From Skeletonema tropicum (lineage: Eukaryota > Bacillariophyta > Thalassiosirophyceae > Thalassiosirales > Thalassiosiraceae): a DNA stretch of 64,000 nt. The position numbers were made by a program, and so were the translations under genes. The DNA is taken from the NCBI GenBank assembly GCA_037178625.1, contig CM074139.1, positions 1,922,001 to 1,986,000 on the forward strand, given 5' to 3'. How positions within the stretch are numbered: the stretch's first letter is position 1; the number at the start of each line of letters is the position of its first letter. Shown here one piece after another: positions 1 through 10,507 of this stretch. Below the pieces are notes generated by a model, which was not told the DNA's origin, did not search any database, and worked only from the letters and a program-made list of their open reading frames with translations.

Positions 1-1421
1 CTCCCTAAGTATCCTCATCTTCCAGGAACTTTATAGAGGAACTGAAATTGCAGGCCGTGATGCACGTGCATCCCTATCATTGCAAGATTGACTGGTCTCC
101 TCTAGAGAATCATCCATACAAGAAGGTCGCTGTGCGTCAACAGACTTTTTAGCTGAGCCAAATATCTCACTCCCGATCCGTGCCCCGCCCTGACTTTTCT
201 CCCTTCAAACTACTTTGACTTTTGAATGTACACTTCTTGTTCGTTGCCCCTTACTTGAACTTACGTAGTTTTAAGGTCTAGAGAGATAGACTCTAGGTAC
301 AAGACGACGACGGCACCAAACTTTGATTCGCGCAAGAGACTGGCTGCAGCTTCGTCTGAAAGTCGATTACTCTGGTAACTTCATTCTCCACGAGTTCTTC
401 CAAGTTTGCATTAGTTCAAATGTTTTCAGATGTCAGCGGATAATTTACAGTCCTGGCTACAATCGGTGGGGACATGTGAAGTGCTGGAAAAGTATATCAT
501 GAGTTTCGTGAGGGCTCGGAATGGCAAAAGCTTTATGGACTGCATTGCTAACGATCATGACCCGATACTGCGGAAGTTGGCACGTTCACAAGATAAGATT
601 GGATGGCGGCGGTTTATGGAAGGAATGATATCCAAGGAGTTCTGTACGATTCAAGAGACACATCGTCGTCTGGAGGGCAGCTATCTTTCGGGCGCAAAAT
701 GGGCACAGAGCTTCTCAATCAAGCTGATGGAGATGACCCATGGACAGTGGTTGGTGAGGAATTTCTTGATTCATGATAAAATTTCGGGTATGCTTGGGTT
801 AGAGAGGAAGGAGGAGCTACAAATAGCTATAGAGGAGCAGCAAGAGATGGGCTTAGAAGGGCTTGGAGAGGAGGATAAATATTTGATGGAAATCAATCTC
901 GATGATCTCGAAACAACTTCTGGTGAACATCAGGCTTATTGGCTGCTTTCATTAAAAGCGGCACGTGAAGCCTTCTTGATACGTCGCCAGCGGGCTCAGG
1001 CAGCACTTCGACGCGGTCAAAACAACCACGGATAGAGATGGGTATATGCTTATACTCTCGTGCAAATACTTGTATTTGTATATCTCGCCTGTATACAGGC
1101 TTATTGACATACACGTCAATATATCCCGGGCTCTATAACGAGCTGTGGTAGGAGAGATAACCCTCTCCCGTGGTTCCGACTGCGACGCTGTTTGGTTCTG
1201 CCCTCGGCGTATGAAGACTCCAATTGTTGGTTCAATGATGTCTAGGTAGCGATAATGCAACATTTACCTAATTTCCTAAGTGATATGATATGGAGATGGA
1301 ATGTGCAAATGAAATAAGAGTTTGGATAGATACTTACTTAGGCAGGGAGAGCGAGAGGAGATTTTGTTTTTGGTGGACAGACCTTTCTCGTAAATAAGAT
1401 GGAGTCAGTCGCACCGGGGTA
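1..1421. repeat. Direct repeat copy 1 (1.42 kb, partner 4496-5916)
   Basis: The first 1,421 bases recur at 4496-5916 at a fixed offset of 4,495 bases. The only difference I noticed is A at 273 versus G at 4768. Both copies carry the same 201-aa gene. The left end coincides with the window edge, so the true repeat may start earlier. On the right, homology stops after the shared run ending gcaccggggta. Near identity implies a recent duplication or ongoing gene conversion. Confidence 0.95.
430..1035 (+). CDS. Hypothetical 201-aa protein, duplicated family (copy 1)
   Basis: Function not recognised. The 201-residue product is soluble-looking, with no signal peptide or membrane segment. Its middle (about residues 52-75, around QDKIGWRRFMEG) and the following W/R-rich helices resemble a tail found in many eukaryotic hypothetical proteins, often near retroelements; that link is from memory and weak. 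Residues 125-150 are rich in Glu and the C-terminus is strongly basic (RRQRAQAALRRG). The start is the first ATG in frame after a long AT-rich leader. The gene lies wholly inside the 1.42-kb direct repeat, so it has an identical copy at 4925-5530. It may be a fragment of a larger transposon-related protein. Confidence 0.55.
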   Translation: MSADNLQSWLQSVGTCEVLEKYIMSFVRARNGKSFMDCIANDHDPILRKLARSQDKIGWRRFMEGMISKEFCTIQETHRRLEGSYLSGAKWAQSFSIKLMEMTHGQWLVRNFLIHDKISGMLGLERKEELQIAIEEQQEMGLEGLGEEDKYLMEINLDDLETTSGEHQAYWLLSLKAAREAFLIRRQRAQAALRRGQNNHG

Positions 1422-2368
1422 GGTACGGAACACCTTCTCTTGAGGCGTTTTCATCTATCTTCTTCTCTACATAGCTATCTTGAGAGAGAGAGTCAAGTAC
1501 ATAGCTCTCATTTGTGAATACTTATGTAGTAGTTAGCAGCATGGGTCCAGATTCCAGACAATAAAATTCCAGACAAACAAAATTCATTCAAGAGAAAAAC
1601 CACGTATCTTGACATCCAAAAAACAAATGATGTCATTGCCATAATATAATTATAATGCATCTCTCTTTCTCTCCAGATCTACATAGCCATTAGCCAGGGC
1701 CAGGGTCTATGGTATCTTGTGAATGGGAACGATAGTTCTCTTGAACTTCCTTATCGACAAAGAAAGCCTCCGTCTCCATGTGTAGATTCCCACCAAAAGC
1801 CACCTCCACATATTTGCACCTATACCTGTATACCTCGAGGATCGAGAAACCTCTTCCACTTCCATATCTTGCATTCAAATTATTTTGACAAGTCTCGCGA
1901 CCTAAGCCTAAGCCAAAGTCTTACAGTAAATGTAAATTTGTCAATGTTTACAGTAACAGGATATTCTTTATATTTAAATCAAACGGTGCTGTAAAAGAGA
2001 TGTGCATTGGCAAGCATATAATATGATCTACAATCCTCAGGGACAGGGAATTCTCTTCTCTGTACCACCCAGAAACACCGCAGCTCAAGTCAAGCATGAT
2101 TATGATTATGTTGATCTTTCAACATCTGCATTTTCGCTAAAACAAGCAGTTCGACTGCCTGGCTATATCGGCATAAACTTTACATAATTATTGGATTTGT
2201 CTTTACATCGCACTGGCACTGCACTTTAAACATTGGTGACTGTGCTTTAAGGAGGATAAACAAGGTATGATGTCATCTACGGCTTCAAGCATCCTCTAGA
2301 GAAATCTCTTTTCTTTGCTTCGCCCAGAAACGGAACACCGCAGCTCAAGCTCAAGCTCAAGCTCAAGC
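1422..2368. other. Non-coding stretch with a copy of the MGS gene 3' end
   Basis: No convincing gene. Short open frames here have no family resemblance. The only structure seen is the partial duplication at 2057-2170 of the end of the adjacent methylglyoxal-synthase-like gene, and CT/GA-rich tracts near 1480-1510. Confidence 0.5.
2057..2170 (-). repeat. Partial duplicate of the MGS-like gene 3' end
   Basis: The stretch reading aaacaccgcagctcaag, then catgattatgattatg, gatctttcaacatc and tctgcattttcgctaaaac recurs in the same order at about 2333-2455, which is the 3' UTR and C-terminal codons of the 559-aa gene. The main copy has an expanded caagct hexanucleotide run (2341-2374) that this copy lacks. 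It is therefore a small tandem duplication of the gene end with later repeat expansion or contraction. Confidence 0.8.
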
Positions 2369-4048
2369 TCAAGCATGATTATGATTATGAATATGTTGAT
2401 CTTTCAACATCTCAATCAACTCCATCTGCATTTTCGCTAAAACGAGCAGTTCCGACTGGCCTTGTTCTAGAGTATTCGTACGCTGCTCCATGCTCTTCAT
2501 GAATTCTTCATCATGGCTCGAATCATTCATAGTATGACTCGTATCATTCAGATTCAGAAGCTCACCCTTTTTCCGAGCTTGAGCCTTTACCTTTACATTT
2601 GCCTTCCCAGAATCAGGTTGCTGGCGCGGGGGAGTTGGAGTCAACTTCCTCAACTTCTTCTTGACATTCATTCTCCCCTTACCCTTACTACTCATCAAAC
2701 TAGAAGATTTGATTCCGAACAAGTCCTTCAACACCTTGACCTTGGCCTTGGTAATAGTGGCAGCAGTATCTCCACCACCTCCTTCTCCACCACCACCACC
2801 ACCACCTCCTCCTCCTCCTCCTCCTCCTCCGTTTGAGTCGTCATCCATATCTTCATCATTCAACTCCATCATCGCATGGAGGTGACTCGAGTAGTCCATT
2901 ATGAAACTTTGTCCTGGAACATGATCAAGCTCATAACTATACCTACGAGGAAACGGCGCCGTTGGTACTAGAGCCATACGATTGCTCCTGTTGGCAACTT
3001 CTGCCTCTACAAGCTGTGCTTGTGCTTGTGGTGCTGGGGTAGCAACAGCAACAGCGGTGGTGGAAGGTGCAATGACCGCATCGTCATCTTCCTCATCTCC
3101 ATCTTTTGAGGTATTCTCGTTACCCAGTTCCGCATACAGCTCAGCCTGAAGTTCCGCACCTGCTACCATACTTTGCCCAAAGAGAGCACGATCAATCGCT
3201 CCGTCTGAAAGCTTTCGTGCAGACTTCCTTCTACTTACACCCTCCTCCGTCGCCTTCTTCTCACCTACGGCTGTGAGTTCTACAGCTGCTGCTGCTGCTT
3301 GTGGGACAGGAGCAGGAACACTTGCAGGAGCAGAGATAGAAGAATCCTTCTTGATCACATTGGCCAAAGCCGCAGCCTGTTGATTCTTGTACTTCTCCAC
3401 GGCAGGAGACTCCAAAGTTTCGAAGAAGGAAGGGATCATTCCACGAGCAGTATGTCCCTCAATCAACGCAGCTCTCAACGTATGCATCATAGACGACGCA
3501 CTAGCAGGGTTGCAACAAACAATAATATTTCCACAGTTCGCAAGACGGAGCAAAGAGTCGATATCGGCTTGATGAGGATGAGCCGACAGCGGATCAAGAA
3601 AGAAGATCATACCGCCCAAATCTTCCATACACATCAAGGCTGCGATCTGGGCGTCTCCGCCGAGGGGACCAGATGTGCAAGTCAAGCCATAATGAATGGA
3701 GGGGTCATCCTCTCCCCACATGCTCTTGCACATCTTCATGGTCGTCTCCGTGCCGGTGATACGGAACTTCTTGAGGATCTCCGAATAAGTCTCGATGAAT
3801 TGCTTCATGGCTGGCTTCATGTGGTTATGTGCGACAAGAGCCAACTGACGCATCTCAGTTGGGGCAAACTTGGATTGGAAGGGCATAGTGACCTGATCTG
3901 TTTTGGAGCCGACTGCTTCGGCGAGTAAGAATCGTTCGTAGTTGGAGTGGATGCGTTGGGGTTGGGTGTGGCCATGGCCACGGCCACGACGCTCGGCGTC
4001 AAGTTCAAGTTGTAGCTGTTGGCGAAATGATTGTTGGCGGTTGGACAT
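2369..4048 (-). CDS. Methylglyoxal synthase-domain protein with long disordered tail
   Basis: 559 aa. Residues about 66-200 match methylglyoxal synthase, which converts dihydroxyacetone phosphate to methylglyoxal and phosphate. LALVAHNH (69-76), TGTETT (98-103), TSGPLGGDAQ (125-134), FFLDPL (149-154) and PHQAD (158-162) align with the bacterial enzyme. Catalytic-site equivalents H74, D132, D152, H159 and D162 are present. The position matching E. coli Asp20 is Asn75, which could lower or alter activity. Bacterial MGS is about 150 aa; here some 65 residues precede it and about 360 low-complexity residues follow, including a run of about 15 glycines (DNA around 2785-2830), acidic tracts, basic KKKLRKL-type patches and a C-terminal helix ending in alternating His/Asn. 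No signal peptide or plastid motif is obvious, so a cytosolic site is inferred. The domain call is strong; enzymatic activity is inferred. Confidence 0.85.
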   Translation of the reverse strand: MSNRQQSFRQQLQLELDAERRGRGHGHTQPQRIHSNYERFLLAEAVGSKTDQVTMPFQSKFAPTEMRQLALVAHNHMKPAMKQFIETYSEILKKFRITGTETTMKMCKSMWGEDDPSIHYGLTCTSGPLGGDAQIAALMCMEDLGGMIFFLDPLSAHPHQADIDSLLRLANCGNIIVCCNPASASSMMHTLRAALIEGHTARGMIPSFFETLESPAVEKYKNQQAAALANVIKKDSSISAPASVPAPVPQAAAAAVELTAVGEKKATEEGVSRRKSARKLSDGAIDRALFGQSMVAGAELQAELYAELGNENTSKDGDEEDDDAVIAPSTTAVAVATPAPQAQAQLVEAEVANRSNRMALVPTAPFPRRYSYELDHVPGQSFIMDYSSHLHAMMELNDEDMDDDSNGGGGGGGGGGGGGGGEGGGGDTAATITKAKVKVLKDLFGIKSSSLMSSKGKGRMNVKKKLRKLTPTPPRQQPDSGKANVKVKAQARKKGELLNLNDTSHTMNDSSHDEEFMKSMEQRTNTLEQGQSELLVLAKMQMELIEMLKDQHIHNHNHA

Positions 4049-4495
4049 GGTGATTTTGGGCAGTTGTGTTGAGTTTCAATGCTGGATGTGTTTTGAGTGT
4101 GGTCCTCTCTCTAGAGAGAGACAGGTTTATGGTTCGTAGTTCACTTAAGGTCTAGAGACAGAGAGAGAAGTAGAGATTTATGCCGCCACGCCACCAGTGG
4201 CCCCTTTTTGATTCTATGAGTCTTGATTAGTCTTGATTGTTTTTCTGAGAACCGGGTGACACATACAACTTCTTAGTTTCACTTCTATAGGAATTACTAT
4301 AGTTCGGCATCTTCATGGTAAGAAGAAGAAGCCAAATTGAGCTGTTTGACTTTTTCAGGCCTGACGTGTACACAAACATGACTACTTATGACCCTGCTTA
4401 TGACTAAAACTGGCTTCGGCAAATCAGAATGTTTTGATGCGACATGAGAACATGAAGTACTTTAAGGGGCTAGCATGCGAGTCTTGTTCGGTAAG
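4049..4495. other. Intergenic region upstream of the MGS-like gene
   Basis: No gene seen. It contains the divergent leader between the MGS-like gene (minus strand) and repeat copy 2, with ctctctctagagagag-type palindromic CT/GA runs near 4106-4125 and 4148-4172. Such tctagaga runs recur in front of many genes in the window, but I cannot assign a function. Confidence 0.4.
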
Positions 4496-5916
4496 CTCCC
4501 TAAGTATCCTCATCTTCCAGGAACTTTATAGAGGAACTGAAATTGCAGGCCGTGATGCACGTGCATCCCTATCATTGCAAGATTGACTGGTCTCCTCTAG
4601 AGAATCATCCATACAAGAAGGTCGCTGTGCGTCAACAGACTTTTTAGCTGAGCCAAATATCTCACTCCCGATCCGTGCCCCGCCCTGACTTTTCTCCCTT
4701 CAAACTACTTTGACTTTTGAATGTACACTTCTTGTTCGTTGCCCCTTACTTGAACTTACGTAGTTTTGAGGTCTAGAGAGATAGACTCTAGGTACAAGAC
4801 GACGACGGCACCAAACTTTGATTCGCGCAAGAGACTGGCTGCAGCTTCGTCTGAAAGTCGATTACTCTGGTAACTTCATTCTCCACGAGTTCTTCCAAGT
4901 TTGCATTAGTTCAAATGTTTTCAGATGTCAGCGGATAATTTACAGTCCTGGCTACAATCGGTGGGGACATGTGAAGTGCTGGAAAAGTATATCATGAGTT
5001 TCGTGAGGGCTCGGAATGGCAAAAGCTTTATGGACTGCATTGCTAACGATCATGACCCGATACTGCGGAAGTTGGCACGTTCACAAGATAAGATTGGATG
5101 GCGGCGGTTTATGGAAGGAATGATATCCAAGGAGTTCTGTACGATTCAAGAGACACATCGTCGTCTGGAGGGCAGCTATCTTTCGGGCGCAAAATGGGCA
5201 CAGAGCTTCTCAATCAAGCTGATGGAGATGACCCATGGACAGTGGTTGGTGAGGAATTTCTTGATTCATGATAAAATTTCGGGTATGCTTGGGTTAGAGA
5301 GGAAGGAGGAGCTACAAATAGCTATAGAGGAGCAGCAAGAGATGGGCTTAGAAGGGCTTGGAGAGGAGGATAAATATTTGATGGAAATCAATCTCGATGA
5401 TCTCGAAACAACTTCTGGTGAACATCAGGCTTATTGGCTGCTTTCATTAAAAGCGGCACGTGAAGCCTTCTTGATACGTCGCCAGCGGGCTCAGGCAGCA
5501 CTTCGACGCGGTCAAAACAACCACGGATAGAGATGGGTATATGCTTATACTCTCGTGCAAATACTTGTATTTGTATATCTCGCCTGTATACAGGCTTATT
5601 GACATACACGTCAATATATCCCGGGCTCTATAACGAGCTGTGGTAGGAGAGATAACCCTCTCCCGTGGTTCCGACTGCGACGCTGTTTGGTTCTGCCCTC
5701 GGCGTATGAAGACTCCAATTGTTGGTTCAATGATGTCTAGGTAGCGATAATGCAACATTTACCTAATTTCCTAAGTGATATGATATGGAGATGGAATGTG
5801 CAAATGAAATAAGAGTTTGGATAGATACTTACTTAGGCAGGGAGAGCGAGAGGAGATTTTGTTTTTGGTGGACAGACCTTTCTCGTAAATAAGATGGAGT
5901 CAGTCGCACCGGGGTA
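4496..5916. repeat. Direct repeat copy 2 (1.42 kb, partner 1-1421)
   Basis: Second copy of the 1,421-base repeat. Its 3' boundary (5916) falls inside a reading frame of the neighbouring transposase-like pseudogene on the minus strand, which means the duplication landed in, or carried a breakpoint within, that gene. Confidence 0.95.
4925..5530 (+). CDS. Hypothetical 201-aa protein, duplicated family (copy 2)
   Basis: The translation is identical to the gene at 430-1035, and the same remarks apply: unrecognised function, Glu-rich segment, basic C-terminus, no targeting signal. The single base difference between the two repeat copies lies upstream of the start (4768), in the presumed promoter or leader rather than in the coding region. 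Confidence 0.55.
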   Translation: MSADNLQSWLQSVGTCEVLEKYIMSFVRARNGKSFMDCIANDHDPILRKLARSQDKIGWRRFMEGMISKEFCTIQETHRRLEGSYLSGAKWAQSFSIKLMEMTHGQWLVRNFLIHDKISGMLGLERKEELQIAIEEQQEMGLEGLGEEDKYLMEINLDDLETTSGEHQAYWLLSLKAAREAFLIRRQRAQAALRRGQNNHG

Positions 5917-7228
5917 TCATCTCGAACCATTTCAACAACTTCTGCCATGTTGGGATCAGCAGTGAGATCTGTCACAGTGGGAGATTCGTCTTCTACCAGG
6001 AAGCATTCACTAACTAGTCTGCAACCATCTTTCTGCAACCATCTTTCTCTTTGGAACCAATATCCCAAAAGACTGCATAGGCAATGTCTTTGTTTGCCTT
6101 GAAATCGTTAAGGACCCTGTCGATATCGCTGGAGAAAGTATCCCCATCCTGGGATACTTCCCGAAAGAGATAAGCAAACTTTCCTCTATTGATCAGAAAT
6201 CCAGTCTTCTTGAAAAAATACGCTTTGCAGATCCCTTCACCTGCTTGAGTATCATGTACATTCTTCAATTCCTTCAAATCTTCCTTTTCCAAGTGTCGCA
6301 AAGGAACTCCGACATCAGTGAAGTTGTATTTCACATGACGACAATGATAGCAGTGGCCAGCGCATCGTAAAAGGGTAACATAATATCCCAGACTGTCACA
6401 CCTCACTGTAAACTTAAAGCCGCATTTTCCATTCGATATATCCTGGGTAGATCTTCTTCTAGGACCACTTCTTCCATTGATGCGCTCCCCCCTCTCTCCG
6501 TCATTGACAAGAATGGTTTTACGGTATTCCTCTTCAACACGCTTCCCCAGTTTGCTCTTGCTATTTGCATCATTCAACGAGTAACAAGAAAACATTCGTC
6601 CTTTACCGTCTGAGCTGCTACCACTGCAGAAAACTGGGGATAGAGTAGCCCGTGATTGCCGTATAATGTAGCTCTTCAGGGCAAGCCATACCTTATCCTT
6701 GGAATGGAATGCCATATCAAGATTCGTGGGGGGAGGAAACTCACTTGTACAAAAGTTCAACCTACTGTAACGAGTTTTCTGACCATTCAAGTATTCACAG
6801 ATATCACGCTCTGAGGGAGCCTCACTTGCCTTAGCTGCACCATCAAGACTGGTCATAGGCACACATTGAAGAACAATGATTCCCTTCCAATCCTTTTCCG
6901 TGAGAAGATGCAATTCACTGTCCAACAAATCTTGATGAATTTCAGCAAGTGTCTTCTTGGATGGTGCACTTTTGTCTTCACTACTATTGTTGATGACTGG
7001 AGGAAAAGATGGCCGGGGAGGCGGGGGAGGCACTGTCCTATTAGAGCGGCGTGTGGGAGAAGACATCTCATCAAATGCAGTACTTAACATTGCAACCTCT
7101 TCATCTTCCTCATTTGATGTATCAGAAGCATCGTCCATATGATGAATCCAATCGTCACTGCTGTCACCATCATCATCATTCCCAAGTATCACTGCCATGT
7201 CATCCTTGGGCGTCTTGGGGGAATCCAT
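5917..7228 (-). pseudogene. MULE/FAR1-like transposase N-terminal fragment, frameshifted and truncated
   Basis: Start chosen at the ATG at 7228 (MDSPKTPKDD). The product begins with a very acidic region (residues ~12-45), then a Pro-rich segment. A Cys/His-containing segment follows (CGFKFTV...LRCAGHCYHC), and then a region resembling the N-terminal part of Mutator-like/FAR1-type transposases. The family call is tentative. Two breaks are visible. A 14-base tandem duplication (gcaaccatctttct at 6021-6034 and 6035-6048) shifts the frame and stops translation at 6014. Ignoring one copy, the frame reads on (CRLVSECFLVEDES) to 5917, where the 1.42-kb repeat begins. The catalytic DDE region is missing. 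Read as a dead transposon gene cut by the repeat boundary. Confidence 0.5.
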
Positions 7229-7908
7229 AATATGACAGACAAGATACAATTCGTAGGAAGTAAAAGTGTTGGTGTTGACTAACCCCTGTACATAAAATGA
7301 GTAATAAATCTTGTACTTAGTTACATTCAAAATACGATAATATGAAAAAATATAACCAGTAATAGCTCACCTAAATTGATTGTTATGGGAACTGCGGTGC
7401 GGAGTTATTTGGGACATCGACGCACCATGGTCGACGCACAAGTTGCTTTGTTGAACGGTGCCTACCTACGGTGGTGGCGGTGGTCGACGCACCTGCAGTT
7501 GCTTTCGAACGGTGCCTGCGGTGGTGGCGGTTGCTTTTTTCATTGAGATGCCTGTCTTTCCACCACACTACACATCGATCGGAGGGGAATAGTTGTGGTG
7601 ATGGACGGACCGTAAAGTACTATATATTATCAGGGTCGTATTATCATTCTCAAAATCTTGTCGCTTCTCAGCCACACACAGATGCTTTTCTTGTTCAAAA
7701 TACCAGTGATACGTAGTTTACCGTAGCACAGAAATAACCTAAAGCCCCACACGCGCGGATGGATGGGATGGATGCTGATGGATGATGGATGGGAATGAAT
7801 GTACTTTCAGCTCAACTTCTTGAATGGTTTCTGGAAGGAGTTAGGACGCAATCGTTGTAAGGCAGCGCAGTCTCACTTATGTCTCTCTAGAGAGAATGAA
7901 CAGGGAAC
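7229..7908. other. Intergenic region with short imperfect repeats
   Basis: No supported gene. 7390-7540 contains repeated GC-rich motifs (ggtggtggcggt, gtcgacgcac, gaacggtgcct, each two or more times), and 7758-7795 is a ggat/gatg microsatellite. A tctctctagagagaat palindrome lies just before the carboxypeptidase start (about 7882-7897). Confidence 0.5.
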
Positions 7909-10065
7909 GTGTCGTCCTTCAGATGTCACTTATTTATTCTAGCAAGCTGTCGATTTCTCTCAAGTCACGCCATGACCACGAGCTGCCGCTGCCGCTGCCA
8001 CTGTAGCAGACTGTGGCTGGCGCTGATCCTCACAATTGTTTGTTGCCAAGGACTCCTCCACGAAGAATCGGACGACAAGAGACAAACTCAAACTAACAAT
8101 GATCAGCGACAACCTCCGACAGTTACTACGGCATCTTACGACACCATCAATGGAAGATCATGCTATCGTTCTATCAAAGGCATCAATCAATTCATGATGG
8201 ATCTTGCCGCAACCTATCCAGATCTAGTGACCATGGAAACCATTGGCGAATCTTATATGAAGAAGATGAATAAGGGCATCACCGAAAATACTACTACAAA
8301 TCTATCACCCGGCTATGACATCTACGCACTCAACATTACCGCTGCTGCCCGCCACCGTCAATCATCATCATCCGAAAAGGGAAAGCTCCTCCTCACATCT
8401 GGAATGCATGCACGTGAGTACACACCCACAGAACTCGTGGCACGGTTCATTGAATTGCTGATCGATGGATACAACAATCATGATGCCCAAATTACATCTA
8501 TACTACATCATACGGAAATTCATACAATTATACATGTCAATCCAGATGGACGGTACATGGCAGAAAACTTTCCAGAAACATATTGGAGAAAGAATCTCAA
8601 TCCAACTGGATGCAACATGGATGGATTTTACGGGGTGGATATCAATCGAAATTTTGATTTTCTATGGGGAGACGAGTTTGGTGCGTCATCGGATCCATGT
8701 TCGGATGAATATCATGGGACTGAGCCAAATAGTGAAGTGGAAACGCAAGCAGTGATAGAGTATGCAAAGAAAGTATTTCCGGAAAGTCAACGTAGATCTG
8801 ACCCGAAGAAACAAATGAATGAAGCACTAGGGGATGATATTATGGGAATGTATATTGATATTCATTCTACTGGGGAGTACATTTATTATCCGTGGGGTCA
8901 TCGTGATGAAGTTAGTCCAGATGATGATTCATATTCTGCCATTGCGAGGAAGATGTCATACTTGAATGGATATGACTTGTGGGCTTCGGGTTATGATTTT
9001 CTATATCCTGTCTCGGGTGATGCATCTGATTATATGTATGCAATTATGGGTGTAGCATCGATGGGTCTGGAACTGGGCTTCAGCTTTTATGAAGATTGTG
9101 ATACTTTTGAGAATGATATATTGCCATCCAATCTACCTGTGTTGTTGTATGCTGCCTCAATTGCTGGTAGACCATTTTCGCTGGCCAAGGGTCCCGATGT
9201 ATTGGATGTTATAGTCGATTACAACGATATTGATGGAGAAATCATAGTGACAGCCGAGGTTAGTGACGTTGTAATGGTCAACTCGTTGAATGGAGAATCA
9301 GATCATAAGAATGGAGGCCAAGATATTGTCAAAGTTGTCTTGTATTTAGACGTCCACCCCGACGACGTGAAAAATGGTGACCTTACCTGGGAAATGAGTC
9401 CTCTCGATGGAGAATTTGATAGCAGTGAAGAGATTGTTGAGATATCATTATCTACGACAGAGATCTCTCCGGGCAGACACTCCTTGCATGTGCAGGCAAT
9501 GGACGTTGATGGATATCTTGGACCTGTGAAAAGTGTATCCATCGGAGTTGAGAAGGAAGAAACCATTCTCCCATCGAAATACCCAACACCAGCACTCATA
9601 ACTGCGTTGCCAACAATCACATCCCAAAGTCCGAATCCCACAACACTGCAACTATCTGGAAATCTTTCAACAACGCCACCTTCATTCAATCCGTCTCAGC
9701 CGTCAATTACAACTCCAGAGCCGTCCAGGAACCTTATAACGACCTGGAATCCATCCACTAATCCATCTCAGTCACCGCCGCTAACAACCCCATCACCAAC
9801 TGTGCTTCCTGGAACCACTTCCGCATTATCAACTGCTAATATTCCCATCACATCAATACCTTCAAATACACCAATAGACGACTCAAGCCTGCTATCAACC
9901 AATTCTCCAACAGCAAGTCGAACCTCGAACAATGATTCATTGCAGCCTACGCCTACAATGGCAGATGATATACGAATACGAACCAACAGCTCAGTTTCTG
10001 CTGTCGTATCTTGTTTGAGGCTGATGACTACAACATGTGCATTGTCCTTTTGGATGCTCTACTAA
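7909..10065 (+). CDS. Secreted M14 zinc carboxypeptidase with Ser/Thr/Pro tail
   Basis: 718 aa from the first ATG; Met22 (7972) may be the real start because it puts a hydrophobic signal core (residues ~33-49) near the N-terminus. Residues ~84-420 are an M14 metallocarboxypeptidase that removes C-terminal residues from peptides. The zinc motif HARE (H167, E170), NPDGR (R215), DINRN (N246, R247), DIHS (H319) and the catalytic Glu in GLELG (E388) are all present, so it should be active. Residues ~430-550 look like a beta-rich accessory domain. Residues ~555-690 are a Ser/Thr/Pro linker typical of glycosylated wall or surface proteins, and the last ~20 residues are hydrophobic, so a membrane or GPI anchor is possible. 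A divergent paralogue lies at 62650-64000. No introns are needed. Confidence 0.9.
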   Translation: MSSFRCHLFILASCRFLSSHAMTTSCRCRCHCSRLWLALILTIVCCQGLLHEESDDKRQTQTNNDQRQPPTVTTASYDTINGRSCYRSIKGINQFMMDLAATYPDLVTMETIGESYMKKMNKGITENTTTNLSPGYDIYALNITAAARHRQSSSSEKGKLLLTSGMHAREYTPTELVARFIELLIDGYNNHDAQITSILHHTEIHTIIHVNPDGRYMAENFPETYWRKNLNPTGCNMDGFYGVDINRNFDFLWGDEFGASSDPCSDEYHGTEPNSEVETQAVIEYAKKVFPESQRRSDPKKQMNEALGDDIMGMYIDIHSTGEYIYYPWGHRDEVSPDDDSYSAIARKMSYLNGYDLWASGYDFLYPVSGDASDYMYAIMGVASMGLELGFSFYEDCDTFENDILPSNLPVLLYAASIAGRPFSLAKGPDVLDVIVDYNDIDGEIIVTAEVSDVVMVNSLNGESDHKNGGQDIVKVVLYLDVHPDDVKNGDLTWEMSPLDGEFDSSEEIVEISLSTTEISPGRHSLHVQAMDVDGYLGPVKSVSIGVEKEETILPSKYPTPALITALPTITSQSPNPTTLQLSGNLSTTPPSFNPSQPSITTPEPSRNLITTWNPSTNPSQSPPLTTPSPTVLPGTTSALSTANIPITSIPSNTPIDDSSLLSTNSPTASRTSNNDSLQPTPTMADDIRIRTNSSVSAVVSCLRLMTTTCALSFWMLY

Positions 10066-10507
10066 CTAAGCTACCGTAGTTCAAGTTCAAGTTCAAGTTT
10101 TCTTTGTCTTTACTGTGTATGTGTACAATATGTATTGTGTACTTATCGAATTATGATAGATTGATTAGTTTAGTTGCTACTCTCTCTCTCTCTAGACACT
10201 ACTTAGTGTCAGTAGAGAAAGGAGGACTTAAACCTGGAGGGACTCGGGCTGATCCCGAAGACGCCTGTGGGGCCTGCTAGCTGGGTACGAATTGAATTAT
10301 TCGACTTATGTCTCCCCGACTCTAACTAACCGCTCACTCAGTTATTTGAACTTGTCAAGAGCCCAGAATCAAGTGGATCAAGTGAAAGTACGATACATAA
10401 TTCAAGCTAATAAATTATGCGTCATTGATAATCAATTGTTGGACTGAATGTACACACGCTCGCTCAATTGCTCTGCATTTTTGAAAAGTTCAGACGCCCC
10501 CTGTCTA
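10066..10507. other. Intergenic: interspersed repeat plus MYND-gene 3' flank
   Basis: No gene. 10080-10098 is a short ttcaag repeat, 10171-10280 is an interspersed repeat shared with 58853-58950, and about 10301-10471 is a 3' flank shared with 13911-14105. The last shows that the downstream MYND genes were duplicated together with their trailers. Confidence 0.6.
10171..10280. repeat. Interspersed repeat, copy A (partner 58853-58950)
   Basis: The order ctctctctaga, gtgtcagtagagaaag, ttaaacctggagg, ctcgggctg, cccgaagacgcctgtg, gcctgctg is shared with 58853-58950, downstream of the SGNH-like gene. The first copy has an extra actactta. It sits 3' of a gene in both places; origin unknown, perhaps a short transposon end. 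Confidence 0.75.

Noticed and set aside
3299..3928. 209-aa plus-strand frame over the MGS-like gene
   Set aside because: Antisense shadow; no family motifs, while the minus strand has the full MGS motif set.
10171..10280. tRNA-derived SINE reading of the interspersed repeat
   Set aside because: No convincing A/B box pair or poly-A tail, and no target duplication was found.
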